A program made the translations under genes and the position numbers. From Oreohelix idahoensis (taxonomy: Eukaryota > Mollusca > Gastropoda > Stylommatophora > Oreohelicidae): DNA of 64,000 nt. The stretch lies in the NCBI GenBank assembly GCA_024509875.1, contig JAMPIV010011356.1:398767-462766 (forward strand), read 5' to 3'. Below, one piece after another: positions 23,432 through 34,747 of the stretch. Numbering within the stretch: position 1 is the first letter of the stretch; each line of letters opens with the position of its first letter. The notes under the pieces are model-generated. The model was not told where the DNA came from. It worked only from the letters and a program-made list of their open reading frames with translations, and made no database searches.

Positions 23432-23798
23432 CTTTGTGATTCTTGTACCTTTGTGATTCTTGTACCTTTGTGATTCTTGTACCTTTGTGATTCTTGTACC
23501 TTTGTGATTCTTGTACCTTTGTGATTCTTGTACCTTTGTGATTCTTGTATCTTTGTGATTCTTGTACCTTTGTGATTCTTGTACCTTTGTGATTCTTGTA
23601 CCTTTGTGATTCTTGTATCTTTGTGATTCTTGTACCTTTGTGATTCTTGTATCTTCGTGATTATTGTACCTTTGTGATTCTTGTACCTTTGTGATTCTTG
23701 TACCTTTGTGATTCTTGTACCTTTTGATTCTTGTACCTTTGTGATTCTTGTACCTTTGTGATTCTTGTACCTTTGTGATTCTTGTACCTTTGTGATTC
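23432..23798. repeat. 17-bp minisatellite (about 21-22 units) inside LINE
   Basis: Units of CTTTGTGATTCTTGTAC. It borders TCCAGAACAAGGACTGCC at 23797, which encodes the LINE stretch ..QSLFWN on the minus strand. The first units (WNHKGTR) align with WNPQGKR of the intact LINE. One unit has lost a base, at about 23722. Confidence 0.9.
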
Positions 23799-23906
23799 CA
23801 GAACAAGGACTGCCATGTAATGCTATCAACAAGTTTCCTCAATGTGTGTCATATTCGTCACCAGAATCTTCTTCTCATTTTCTGCTCCACTGACACTTGT
23901 CTAGTT

Positions 23907-24795
23907 CTTGTCATCAGTTCCACATTAGTGATCTTGTCATCAGTTCTACATTAGTGGTCTTGTCATCAGTTCCACATTAGTGATCTTGTCATCAGTTCTA
24001 CATTAGTGGTCTTGTCATCAGTTCCACATTAGTGATCTTGTCATGAGTTCCACATTAGTGATCTTGACATCAGTTCCACATTAGTGATCTTGTCATAAGT
24101 TCCACATTAGTGATCGTGTCATCAGTTCCACATTAATGATCTTGTCATCAGTTCCACATTAGTGATCTTGTCATCAGTTCCACATCAGTGATCTTGTCAT
24201 CAGTTCCACATTAGTGATCTTGTCATCAGTTCTACATTAGGGATCTTGTCATCAGTTCCACATTAGTGATCTTGTCATCAGTTCCACATTAGTGATCTTG
24301 TCATCAGTTCCACATTAGTGATCTTGTCATCAGTTCAACATTAGTGATCTTGTCATCAGTTCTACTTTAGTGATCTTGTCATCAGTTCCACATTAGTGAT
24401 CTTGTCATCAGTTCTACATTAGTGATCTTGTCCTCAGTTCCACATTAGTGATCTTGTCATCAGTTCCACATTAGTGATCTTGTCATCAGTTCCACATTAG
24501 TGATCTTGTCATCAGTGCAACATTAGTGATCTTGTCATCAGTTCCACATTAGGGATCTTGTCATCAGTTCCACATTAATGATCTTGTCATCAGTTCCACA
24601 TTAGTGATCTTGTCATCAGTTTCATATTAGTGATCTTGTCATCAGTTCCTCATTAGTGATATTGTCATCAGTTCCACATTAAGGATCTTGTCATCAGGTC
24701 CACATTAGTGATATTGTCATCAGTTCCACATTAGTAATATTGTCATCAGTTCCACATTAGTGATATTGTCATCAGTTCCACATTAATGACCTTGT
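23907..24795. repeat. 26-bp minisatellite (about 34 units) inside LINE
   Basis: Units begin GATCTTGTCATCAGTTCCAC plus ATTAGT, with many single-base variants. The complement encodes TNVELMTR, which occurs once in the intact LINE (about 25530-25555). The single LINE segment has therefore been amplified in place, with LINE sequence continuing on both sides. Confidence 0.92.
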
Positions 24796-24995
24796 CGAAC
24801 CCTTTCAATTCTGATCTTCAGAAACACCAGATAATGGAAGTCTGTAACTCCTTAGTTTTTCTTTCGTTATTCTCCATGTCTGACAGCCATACAATAGCAA
24901 TGACTTCACATCTGGGTTGAAGATTCTTATTGAACTTTAATAAACTACCAAATTAAATGAAAGCTCATTTTGCCTATTGTATTCTTTTTTTTTTT

Positions 24996-25229
24996 TTTTA
25001 CATCGCTAAAAAATGTTTTTTTCTTTCTGGCAGATGTGTCAGAAATATTCATATCAGCTTTTTTGGTCAAATTTCAGGATTTTTGTATCGGTCCGTATGA
25101 AAATTAATCACTGTCTCAGATTTGTACATAATAGTAGATGTTTAGTAGAATCCATTTCTGTTGCCAGTCAAACTGGTCTGTACAATATGCAAAACAATAT
25201 ACAATACATATTACTATAGTTATGTATGT
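24996..25229. other. Spacer between two LINE copies
   Basis: It begins with a run of 15 T (24986-25000) and is otherwise AT-rich with no motif. Confidence 0.4.
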
Positions 25230-25376
25230 GGCGAGATTGATCATCATCATAACCCTCCACTCCCAAAGGAGCAGGCTTTCAACAAACACATGCCAAGTCC
25301 TCCTGTCACGTGCCATCATCTCAAGTTCTTTCCACGTTCTCTTCATCATTTTCACCTCTGTTTCCAGCTCCCTTCT

Positions 25377-27085
25377 CTATGTGCTTCTTGGCCTACCTCT
25401 GTCTCTCTTGCCCTGGGGGTTCCAGAACAAAGACTGCCTTGTAATGCTATCAACAGGTTTCCTCAGTGTGTGTCCAATCCATCGCCATCGTCTTCTTCTC
25501 ATCTCTTGTTCCACTGGCACTTGTCTAGTTCTTGTCATCAGTTCCACGTTGGTAACCTTGTCATACCATTTTAATCCCTCTATTCTACGCAAGCACCCAT
25601 TTATGAAAGTCTGTAGCTTTTTGGTTGTTGTCTTTGTTGTTCTCCATGTCTCAGAGGCATACAATAGGACTGACTTCACATTTGAGTTGAAGATTCTTAT
25701 TTTCGTGTTGGATCCGATTTCTCTTGATCTCCATATATTTCCCAATGCTACGAAAGCTCCTCTTGCTTTTTGTATTCTTATTTTGACATCACTGTCTGTC
25801 CCTCCAACTTTGTCTATATTGCTGCCAAGATATGTGTACGATTCTACATCTTGTATTGGTGCTTCTTCAAGTTCAACCCTGTTTTCATTACCTGCATTTA
25901 TTCTCAATATCTTTGTCTTTTCCCTGTGTATTTTCAGACCCAATTGCTGTGACCTCTCATCGAGTGTTTTTAATTTTTCCTGCATCTGATTACGGTTATG
26001 GGACAGAAGAGCTAAGTCATCAGCAAAATCCAGATCATCCAGCTGCTTAGTCAGAGTCCATTGGATTCAATTTCTATTGTGTGTTGTTGATGTTCCCATT
26101 ACCCAGTCTATTGCTAATAAGAAAAGAAATGGAGACAAGAGGCATCCCTGTCGCACTCCTGTTCTTATCCCAAATGGTTCTGTAAGCTGTCCTTCATGAA
26201 GAACTCTGCATGTCATGTCTTCATATGTTTTCTTTATTAAATTAATGATCTTCAGGGGAACTCCATAATGCCTCATCAATTTCCAAATTCATTCTCTGTC
26301 TACACTGTCAAATGCCTTTTCGTAGTCCACAAATCCGATGTATAGTGGTGAATTCCATTCCAGACTTTGTTCAACTATTATTCTCAAAGTGGCTATCTGG
26401 TCTGTACATGATCTGTTTTGTCGAAAACCTGCTTGTTCATCTCTCAGTTTCATGTCTATGGACTCTTTTAATCTCTCAGGGATAATCCTATTTAATAATT
26501 TTCCTGGCACTGATAGTAACATTATTCCTCTATAATTTGTGCACTCTTGTAAATTTCCTTTCTTAGGCAACTTAACCAGATATCCTTCTTTCCATCTGCT
26601 GGTATCTCTTCCTTTTCCCAGACTTTACCAAGTAATTTATATAACATCTCTGTAGATGTGTCGATATCTGCTTTGATGGCCTCTGCTGGAATGCCATCAG
26701 GTCCAGGCGCTTTTCCATCTCTTAGAAGCTTTATGGCTTTCTTTATTTCTTCCTTCGTTGGTCTTTCACCGTTAATTTGTAGCTCTTCTTCTGCTGGCTG
26801 GATGTCCGGGGGATTTTGTGGAGCTGGTCTATTGAGAAGGTCCTCAAAATATTCTGTCCATTTCTTCATTTGCTCTTGTATATTGCTGAGCAGTTTTCCA
26901 TTCTTGTCTTTTATGGGGCAACTTGTTTGCTTGTATTTCCCTGTCAGCTTCTTTGTGCTGTTATACAGTTCTCTCATATTTCCTTTGGCTGCGGCATCTT
27001 CTGCCTCTCTTGCCAACTCCTCAATATACTTCCTCTTGTCTCTTTTGATACTTCTTTTAACTTCTTTGCTTGCTTCTGTGTACAC
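25377..27085 (-). pseudogene. LINE reverse transcriptase and C-terminal domain
   Basis: In minus-strand order: DGKAPGPDGIPAEAI, NYRGIMLLSVPGKLL, QAGFRQNRSCTDQI, VDYEKAFDSVDR, TGVRQGCLLSPFLFL, then across a frame break the catalytic FADD near 26010, then YLGSNI, the TTKKLQTF block and RRWRWIGHTLRK..GRPRST at the end. Breaks lie near 26550, 26285 and 26060. The last block continues to KRTWKELE and DRRTWH at about 25270-25350, just before the tail. Confidence 0.87.
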
Positions 27086-27233
27086 TTCTTGAGCCTTGGC
27101 TTTGGAACTTCTGGTTTTGCTTGTGTTTAAATCTGCTTTCTTGTTTTTTCTGCCTTTTATCTTATTAATGGTTTCTGTTGTTATCTATGCTTTTTGTTGT
27201 CGTTCCCTTTTCCCCAGTATTTCTTCACGTGTC

Positions 27234-28371
27234 TCATTCCATACCGTTTTGGTTTGCTGCCAATAGTCTTCTGTATTCTCTACATCTTCCAGCTGTTGGA
27301 GCACTTGGAATTTGTTGGATACTGTGACCGCAAATTTGTCTCTTGTTTCTTAGATGTCCTACATTAAATTGTTGTCTATAATTTTGCATTGTTGCATATC
27401 TCTTGAGTTTCATTTTTACTTTGGCTATTAGAAGGTGGTGATCTGATGCCACATCTGCTCATCTATAAACCTTAACATCCTGCAATGATGATCTAAACTT
27501 CTTGTTTATGCATATATGATCAATCTGATTTTCTGTTCTATGGTCTGATGATATCCATGTTGCCTTGTGTATTCTCTTATGTGGAAATATGCTTCCTCCT
27601 ATAGCCAGTAGATTTGAAGCACAGAAGTTTGGGAATAGTTCCCCATTTTCATTCATTATTCCTAGCCCATGTTTTCCCCATGACTTCTTCAAAGCCGGTG
27701 TTGACTGTACCTATCTTTGCATTCATGTCACCCATCAAAATTGTTATGTCTCTTCTTTTAACTTTTTCCATAATTTCCTGAAGTCTAGTATAAAATGCTT
27801 CATTCACAGACTCTTCTTTGTCATTAGTTGATGCATAACATCGGATGACATTTACATTTATTTTCTTTTTAGCTGTATTAAAAGTAGCTGTTATTATTCT
27901 GGGTCCAACGGCTTCCCATTCAATGAGTGCTTTCTGTGCTTCTTTAGATAACATAAGAGCTACCCCTTCACTGTGGTGGGAACGTTTGTCTTCATGTCCT
28001 GAGGACAGCACCAATTCACCTGTGATGAGTTTCTTCCTGTCTACCCCCTTCCACTTTGTTTCACACAGTCCCGGAACCTCGATTTTATATTCCCTCATTT
28101 TTGCTGCTACTTTTGCCACTTTCCCTTGTTCGTTTAATGTCCGAACATTCCAGGTGCCAAATCTAGAAATTCTCCTAGAAGAAAGAAGGTTAGTCAGTAA
28201 CACAGACTCCTTTCGGCTTTCTCTGTGTTGCATCATACGCCTCCCTGCGAGAGGACCTTCCCCTGTCTTGGATGGCTGTTTTATTTTCTTTAATTGACTT
28301 GTCCATATTTGTTGAAGTTTTTTGTGGTTTAAATTTTTTTTACAGGATGGGGTAACCAGCCCCATGCCCAA
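27234..28371 (-). pseudogene. LINE apurinic-type endonuclease domain
   Basis: In minus-strand order one sees TWNVRTLNEQGK, LCETKWKG (catalytic Glu), a central YAST block, LMGDMNAKIG (catalytic Asp/Asn), WISSDHRTENQIDHI and, after a frame change, ASDHHLL (catalytic Asp-His). These are the conserved steps of an exonuclease/endonuclease/phosphatase fold that nicks target DNA. The frame changes near 27650 and again near 27455, so the copy cannot make the whole protein. Confidence 0.85.
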
Positions 28372-28472
28372 CCCTCCTTAATCGCTTTCTACGACATGCT
28401 TGGCAGGGAACAGTGTTACTATTCTTTGCTCCCCTTTCGGGCCCCGGTAACACACGAGTGGGCGAGATTGAT

Positions 28473-29130
28473 GTCGAATAGAAAATAGTTCCTAGAAATG
28501 CAAAAGAGAACTAGTGAACCTGAGGTACGGAGGGTACAAGATAAGTCTGGTAGTTAACTGTACAGTCCTTGATGATAGTTGTAATAGAGACCTGATAGGT
28601 AAGTCACCTTCTCGCTAGACCTCTCCTATGCTCCAAGGGTGTTATAAAAATATGTGAGTGCAGCTCGTATTTATTCCCTACAAGTTTTAATCTATTACTT
28701 TTCTTTCATCACATAACAAAAATTATAACTGGAAATTTAAATAATTTAATAACTGCAGATATAAGCAAATCAATGCACTTTATTGATTAATGATGTAAAT
28801 TAAAAAATGTGCACCCTGGTATATCAATATCTTACAAGATTTCACACACAAAAAAGTATATTGTCACTGTTTGGTCGTGTTCATCATGTTATTGGCGTGG
28901 GTGACTGGGTTTGTGTTTTCATGTTAAGTCGTACTTAACTTGCTTGACACGTTGTAGTAGCTGACGTCTCTCTGTCGTTAAAACATCTGAACATTGAAGA
29001 CACTATGCTTATGCCAGGAACAGAGTTGGTCCACTATTAAGCAGTTTACAATTTCCAAAATTGTATCACGTTTATAACAATTAGTTGAACCTGCAAAACA
29101 TGACCAGGGTATAGTATTTACAGGACGTAA
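28473..29130. other. Unassigned sequence between two LINEs
   Basis: AT-rich; no motif or repeat match seen. It may include noncoding 5' sequence of the next LINE. Confidence 0.4.
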
Positions 29131-30327
29131 ACGATGTAAGGAAGACAGCCATAATTAATGATGAGCTTAAACGACTTCAGGTGGATACAGCTGCACTTCA
29201 GGAAACGCGCCTGGCGGGCTCTGGAACGGTGAGCGAGAAGGACTACACATTTTATTGGCAAGGGAAAGATCTTAATAAAACTAGAGAACACGGAGTAGGT
29301 TTGGCGGTAAAAAAAATCGCTAACTAAAATGGTTGAACCAGGCGAGAATGGATCAAAACGCCTGTTAACGCTCCGCCTGCAAACTAGCACAGGTCCCATC
29401 ACCCTTGTCAGTGTGTATGCTCCTACTCTGTACTCTGCCTCAGAAGCTAAAGATGAGTTCTACGAGAATCTAGCAGCAGTCATCAAAAGCATACCTAGGC
29501 AAGAACAGCTTGTTCTCTTTGGTGACTTTAACGCTAGAGTGGGTGCCGATAATGTTTCATGGCCTTCATGTCTGGGAAGGTTTGGTATTGGCAAGATGAA
29601 TGAAAATGGACAACGGCTCTTAGAGTTGTATGTCCACCATGACCTCTGCGTGACTAACACCTACTTTCAGACAAAACCCCAGCATAAGGTGTCATGGAGA
29701 CACCCACGATCCAAGCACTGGCACCAACTGGACCTGATTCTCGTCAGAAGGCCACTTCTCAGGTCTGTGCTCTCCACGCGCTCGTACCATAGTGCAGACT
29801 GTGATACAGATCACTCCTTGGTTTGCTGCAAAATCAGAGCACAACCAAGAAAACTCTATTGTGTCAGACATGAAGGGAAACCACGCATTGATACCAGCAA
29901 GATGTCAGACCCTGTCATGATCGCTCAATTTACTGCGACCTTCAAGAAAGTTCTCAGTAGCCCTCAGCATGGTGATACTATTACAGAGAACTGGGAGCAT
30001 CTACGGAACACCATTCAAAGTACTGCACTTGCCACCTTTGGCAAGAAAACGGCAAAGTCAAATGACTGGTTTGATGCTTCATCAGATGTGATGGCAATTG
30101 TCATTGAAGCTAAGCGCAGTGCTATGAATGAATATAAACGTTCACCGAGTGCTAGAACCCTACAGATACTGAAGGCTACGAGAAGCAAAGTTCAACAAAC
30201 TGCTCGACGCTGTGCAAATGACTATTGGCTCCAGCTCAGTGAGAGCATGCAGATTGCAGCGCAAACAGGCAACATTAAACAAATGTATGACGGTATAAAG
30301 AAAGCACTTGGCCCCTCAAAAAAGTAA
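29131..30327 (+). pseudogene. LINE endonuclease domain (family 2)
   Basis: It contains LQETRLAG (catalytic Glu), SVYAPTL, LFGDFNARVG (Asp/Asn), HQLDLILV and DCDTDHSLVCCK (Asp-His), the ordered motifs of a LINE endonuclease. In-frame stops at about 29323-29332 separate the first ~65 codons from the long frame starting at 29329. A run of A at 30316-30323 ends the frame by a shift shortly before the RT begins. Confidence 0.85.
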
Positions 30328-32178
30328 GACGGCACCGCTAAAAACCATCAGCGGAGAGAAGCTAACCGATAAGGGTAAGCAGATGGAGAGGTGAGTCGAG
30401 CACTACTCTGAGCTTTACGCGAGAGAAAATACCGTTACGCCTGCAGCCCTTGATGCTGTCAAATGTCTGCCAACTATAGAGGAGCTAGATGCCGAACCAA
30501 CATTAGAGGAACTCAGCAAGGCCATTGATAGCTTGGCCTCTGGCAAAGCACCAGGCAGTGATGGGATTCCTCCTGATCTAATCAAAGCTGTAAGAGCACG
30601 CTATTACATCCCCTGCATAGGATGCTGTGCCAGTGCTGGGAAGAGACAATTATTCCTCAAGACATGCGAGATGCCAAGATTGTAACACTGTATAAAAATA
30701 AAGGAGACAGAAGTGATTGCAATAACTACAGAGGCATCTCTCTTCTTAGTATTGTTGGTAAGGTTTTTGCCAAAGTCATCTTGATGCGACTACACAAGTT
30801 AGCTGAGCGCATATATCCAGAGTCACAGTGTGGATTCCGAGCTGGTAGATCAACAACAGACATGATCTTTTCTGTCCGCCAGCTTCAGGAACAATCAAGA
30901 GAGCAGAAAAGGCCTTTATATATCGCCTTTATAGACCTCACAAAAGCATTTGACCTGGTTAGTAGGGATGGAATCTTCAAAATCCTCCTGAAAATAGGCT
31001 GTCCTCCTAAAATGCTGGAATTGATAAAGTCATTCCATGACGACATGAAGGGAACAGTCCAATATGCTGGAAGCACGTCACAGCCCTTTGACATACGAAG
31101 TGGCGTTAAACAAGGCTGTGTTCTTGCTCCGACCCTCTTCGGGATCTTCTTTGCCTTACTCTTGAAACATGCATTCAGAGATGCAACTGAAGGAATATGC
31201 CTTCACAATAGGTCAGATGGCCGTCTGTTTAATCTTTCAAGGCTGAAGGCAAAAACAAAAATCAGAAGGGTCACTATTAGAGACTTGTTGTTCGCTGAAG
31301 ATGCTGCAGTCGTCACTCAAAGCCAACAGGAGCTTCAGAACTTGATGAATCGCTTCACTAAAGCATGCAAGGACTTTGGCCTCACAATAAGTCTAAAGAA
31401 AACGAATGTGCTGAGTCAGGATGCGGGTGCTGCACCAGTTATCACTATCGATAACTATGAATTGGCAGTGGTGCATCACTTCACATACCTAGGGTCTACC
31501 ATCAATGACAATCTCTCACTGGATACAGAAATTGACAGCCGCATTGGCAAAGCTGCAGCTACCTTTGCCCGCCTCACATCGCGTGTTTGGGGAAACTCCA
31601 AACTCACAATGAAGACCAAAGCTGCGGTATATAATGCCTGCGTCACCAGCACACTCCTATATGGCAGCGAGACCTGGACGACCTATGCTAAGCAAGAAAG
31701 AAGGCTCAATACCTTCCATTTACGGTGTCTGCGCCGCATCCTTGGCATCTCGTGGAAAGATAAAGTGACAAATGTCGAGGTGTTGTCACGTGCTGGCCTT
31801 CAAAGTATGTATACGCTGCTTAGACAGCGCAGACTTCGCTGGCTTGGCCATGTTCGCCGCATGGAAGATGGTCGCATTCCAAAAGATATCCTCTACGGAC
31901 AATTAGCAGATGGCAAGAGAACAGTTGGGCGACCACAGCTGAGGTTCAAAGATGTGTGCAAGAGAGATATGAGGGCACTGGACATGGATCCAGCAACATG
32001 GGAGGATGAAGCTGCCGATCGCACTAAGTGGCGATGCTATTTACGGCGCCGCCTCAGATTGGGCGAAGAGAGGCTCACACAACAAGCAGAGGAGGGGAGA
32101 AAACGTCGAAAGGAGCACCAGGAAAATAAGCAGCTGAGGGCTGTCACCTCAGGGGCGCATTCCCATAGTCAGTTATGA
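30328..32178 (+). pseudogene. LINE reverse transcriptase and C-terminal domain (family 2)
   Basis: Up to about 30610 the frame is broken: a stop stands where MER-W-VEHY is expected at about 30393, and a shift occurs near 30600. From 30622 a 518-codon frame reads YKNKGDRSDCNNYRGISLLS, CGFRAGRSTTD, FIDLTKAFDLVSRD, SGVKQGCVLAPTLFG, LLFAEDAAVV, FTYLGSTI, LRWLGHVRRMEDGRIPKD and RPQLRFKDVCKRD. The catalytic box, normally F-A-D-D, here reads F-A-E-D. That Asp-to-Glu change would probably cripple the polymerase. Confidence 0.87.
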
Positions 32179-32827
32179 CTGAAGCGGCTATTATTATAAC
32201 CAAGACAACTGTCGTAGATTTATCATAGGTGAATTAAGACTTGGTTTGGTCCCTTCTGAGTAGCAATAGAAACAAGTGATAGCTCAGTGGGAGATGATAA
32301 AATAGAAATAGATTTCACGAGTGAGATGGAGGAAATATATTAGAGTCGGTCTCTGACCCTCGAGATGATTTCTCTCAGTCAGCCTATCATCTACAACAGA
32401 TTAAGATTTGTCAGACCGTCTAGTATAATATATAGTAATATATATATATATCCCTCACATACACACACACATAAGTGACTACAATAGACACACAGACGTG
32501 AAACTATGACAATGGAAATATAGATAATTAGGAACGAACTGACCGACACACTGGAATAAGTTCAAGTGAATTTTAATTATCATACTAAAATTCCATCACA
32601 ACACATAAAATTACATCAAGCATATACAAATAGTCATAAAGTCAATGAATTGCTACAAGAATGATAGACCCATTGATATGATCTTTTCCCTCGATGTATA
32701 GCCCACCGTCCTGTTAGAAGAAACGTGATAGCCCCAAAGAGTCACGGATACATATGCTTTAGTCTAAAATTTCCCTTTAGACGTATGAACAGACTTTGAT
32801 ACTCTGATCTATCCTAAGGAAAATATT

Positions 32828-33101
32828 GGGAGCCGCGCTGGTGTAATGGCTACAACGTTGTACTGGCGACCAGGTGTTCATGGTTCAAACCCGGCCGTCG
32901 GCGTTTGAAGAAATGTTTACGACCGGAAATTTGACTGAATAATCTGAACGGCTCCAACACATAAATCCCGTGTGGATGGGAAGGAGCGAAGCTCCTGACC
33001 GGGTTGGAAGGAAAGTCCACTGACCCCCCAGCCTCGCAATGACATGTCATTGGGCCGAAAGAGCTAGAAAGCTCGAGTGCCGCTGGTTATAGAAAAAAAA
33101 A
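32828..33101 (+). mobile_element. tRNA-derived SINE with 12-bp TSD
   Basis: About 274 bp bounded by AAGGAAAATATT at 32816-32827 and 33102-33113. The head has RNA polymerase III box A TGGTGTAATGG (32839-32849) and box B GGTTCAAACCC (32882-32892), a tRNA-like layout. The tail is A-rich (AGAAAAAAAAAA). The body contains three inverted repeats: GGAGC-gaa-GCTCC (32983-32995), palindrome AATGACATGTCATT (33038-33051) and GAGCT-agaa-AGCTC (33061-33074). LTR copies A (near 11325) and C (near 54825) lack it, confirming insertion. It is not a tRNA gene: the anticodon arm region does not fold as a tRNA and the body continues for 200 bp. Confidence 0.9.
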
Positions 33102-33641
33102 AAGGAAAATATTGTTAGCAACAAAACTTGCATAAAGAAATTTAAGACAGCAAAATGGGTGCCAAAATACAACAATAAAGGAATCACTCAGTCCTGCATT
33201 CACTCTATTCAGTCAGCCGTGATCACTAGCTTGCATTCGCACTTACAGCTTTGGTAGCAACTTCTGGAGAAAAAAAATTTAGGACATGCACGTGCAGAAT
33301 CTCCAGGATTAGTTTTGGCCAAGGGAACCCCAGCTCCACAACGATAGGTTGAATTCACTACTTCAGGGAACGTTTCCTTGGTTATTCTTATTTTTGGATG
33401 TCTGTTTAGGTCACATTAAAATTGTCCAGGCACGAACGTTAACAGCGAGCACAGTGTCAATAGCTTAGGTTTCTAGTAACGAGGAATGTCAGGTCGGTGC
33501 CTTCCCTCAGTATAGGACTCTATTTGGTCACACCACAACTAGTCAGGACTCCGTCGGAAATTTACTGATATTAATATTTTACTTGCCATAAGGGCTGAAA
33601 TGTACTTGAGGTTTGTCTCAGGAAGAATTAAATCTGGCTCG

Positions 33642-33973
33642 ATGGGCCCGTTACTTCATTTAATCTTAAAGTTCATGTAATGGGTACTCTGTCGTTCTGG
33701 ATGCCAGCGCAAATGGATGACTTTATACACCCAGCTTTAAGAAAAAAATGCCAAACAGATGTTTTTAACTAAAAACCGTGGAAAAAAGGTGTTTCACTGA
33801 CATGAAAAGAGAAAAATACATGAGGTTTGTCTCAGGTTTATAATAGAATTACAATCTAAGAAAAAAATGTTATCCCAGGTAAATAAGTTTATGGAAAATA
33901 AAATGGGCCCGTTACTTCATTTAATCTTAAAGTTCATGTAATGGGTACTCTGTCGTTCTGGATGCCAGCGCAA
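33642..33973. repeat. 72-bp direct duplication inside solo LTR
   Basis: A 72-bp stretch beginning GATGGGCCCGTTACTTCATT at 33642 recurs exactly at 33902. The 188 bp between is AT-rich filler absent from copies A and C. Confidence 0.85.
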
Positions 33974-34715
33974 TGCCAGACAGGTTTTACTTTAAAACAA
34001 AACAATAAACTTTAAGTCGCGTTAATTTCCCTATCCCAACTTATCGTTTAGGAAAACTCCCGGCAAAATTGTTTTTGTTAATATTTATTTTCTTACTTTT
34101 CGCGCCTCTTTTCATGTTTACTCCGTAAATCCCCCAAAACCGTTCGGTGTAAATTCAATCCGCTCCCCATCCTCTCCCCCCCCCCTAAAAATAACCTCTA
34201 TCCACCCCCACTGACCCCCCAGTTTCACTGAATAAAGAAAAAACAACATATAAAATACTTATACATACAATTTACTTCGGTTATAACTTACATTATAAAC
34301 TGCAAGCGGAGAGCTTGACTTATCGTTTAAAACTCCCGTGAAATAAGTTATATTTATAAAATCCATCATCATGAATTAGAAATACATACGTATTTCGTCA
34401 ATACTCAAGGATTATTCAGTGCAGTTATAAGTTAGTTTTAAAATATTAAATTCATTTACAACTGCATGACAGACAAAACTACAGGCGATCGCACAAACTT
34501 AGAATTTATTCACTCATATTGTTAGTCTAGAAGCTCGGCAAAATGTCGAGTCAAACTAAGAACTTCGCTATGCAAGCTTATTTCCTTAGCACGAGCAACC
34601 TGTCTACTGCAAAATTTGGAGAACTGAATGAATAGTCTAAGCTACTCGTGTAGATATATGAAAACGGACAAAGGATCCCACGCTACTACGAAAACCAGAA
34701 ATAGCGCCGGTCTCT

Positions 34716-34747
<32 letters not shown>

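Larger units (their letters stand above)
23101..24995 (-). pseudogene. RTE-like LINE 3' end carrying three minisatellite expansions
   Basis: Read on the minus strand, non-array segments match the LINE at 25242-28460. 24800-24990 corresponds to the 'IRIFNSNVKS..LLY' region, 23799-23906 to TRTR..VPVEQ..RRRRW..IGHTLRKPVDSI (frameshifted), and 23372-23431 to KLETEVKGIKKTW, which aligns with ELETEVKMMKRTW of the other LINE. Between these blocks lie arrays of 26, 17 and 19 bp. The copy is truncated at its 5' side near 24995 and has no usable frame. Long open frames through the arrays are a by-product of stop-free repeat units. Confidence 0.75.
25242..28460 (-). mobile_element. Full-length RTE-like LINE, frameshifted
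   Basis: Flanked by a 12-bp direct repeat GGCGAGATTGAT (25230-25241 and 28461-28472), which fixes the ends. Body 3219 bp, minus strand, with an (ATG)n tail at 25242 in place of poly(A). One long coding region runs endonuclease, then reverse transcriptase, then a C-terminal domain, broken by several frameshifts. Length, single coding region, endonuclease type and trinucleotide tail fit the RTE group of non-LTR retrotransposons. I base this on features, not on a tree. Related fragments lie at 11982-12255 and 23101-24995. Confidence 0.88.
29131..32209 (+). mobile_element. Second LINE family, endonuclease plus RT, degraded
   Basis: Plus-strand non-LTR element of a different family from the RTE-like one. 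Coding similarity begins at about 29131 (KTAIINDELKRLQVDTAALQ) and ends after the stop at 32176-32178, with a short AT-rich tail ATTATTATAACC (32190-32201). It is cut off by the solo LTR at 32210. No TSD found because the LTR hides the 3' edge. Its clade is not clear to me; I/Nimb or CR1-type relatives would need a search. A 3' fragment of the same family lies at 49332-49990. Confidence 0.82.

Noticed and set aside
23103..23842. Long minus-strand reading frames encoding repetitive peptides (KVQESQRYK, DRADVTGQSRR)
   Set aside because: They follow from minisatellite units that lack stop codons; the surrounding sequence is a dead LINE tail.
32829..32900. tRNA gene
   Set aside because: It has box A and B but no convincing cloverleaf and continues into a 200-bp SINE body with A tail and TSD.
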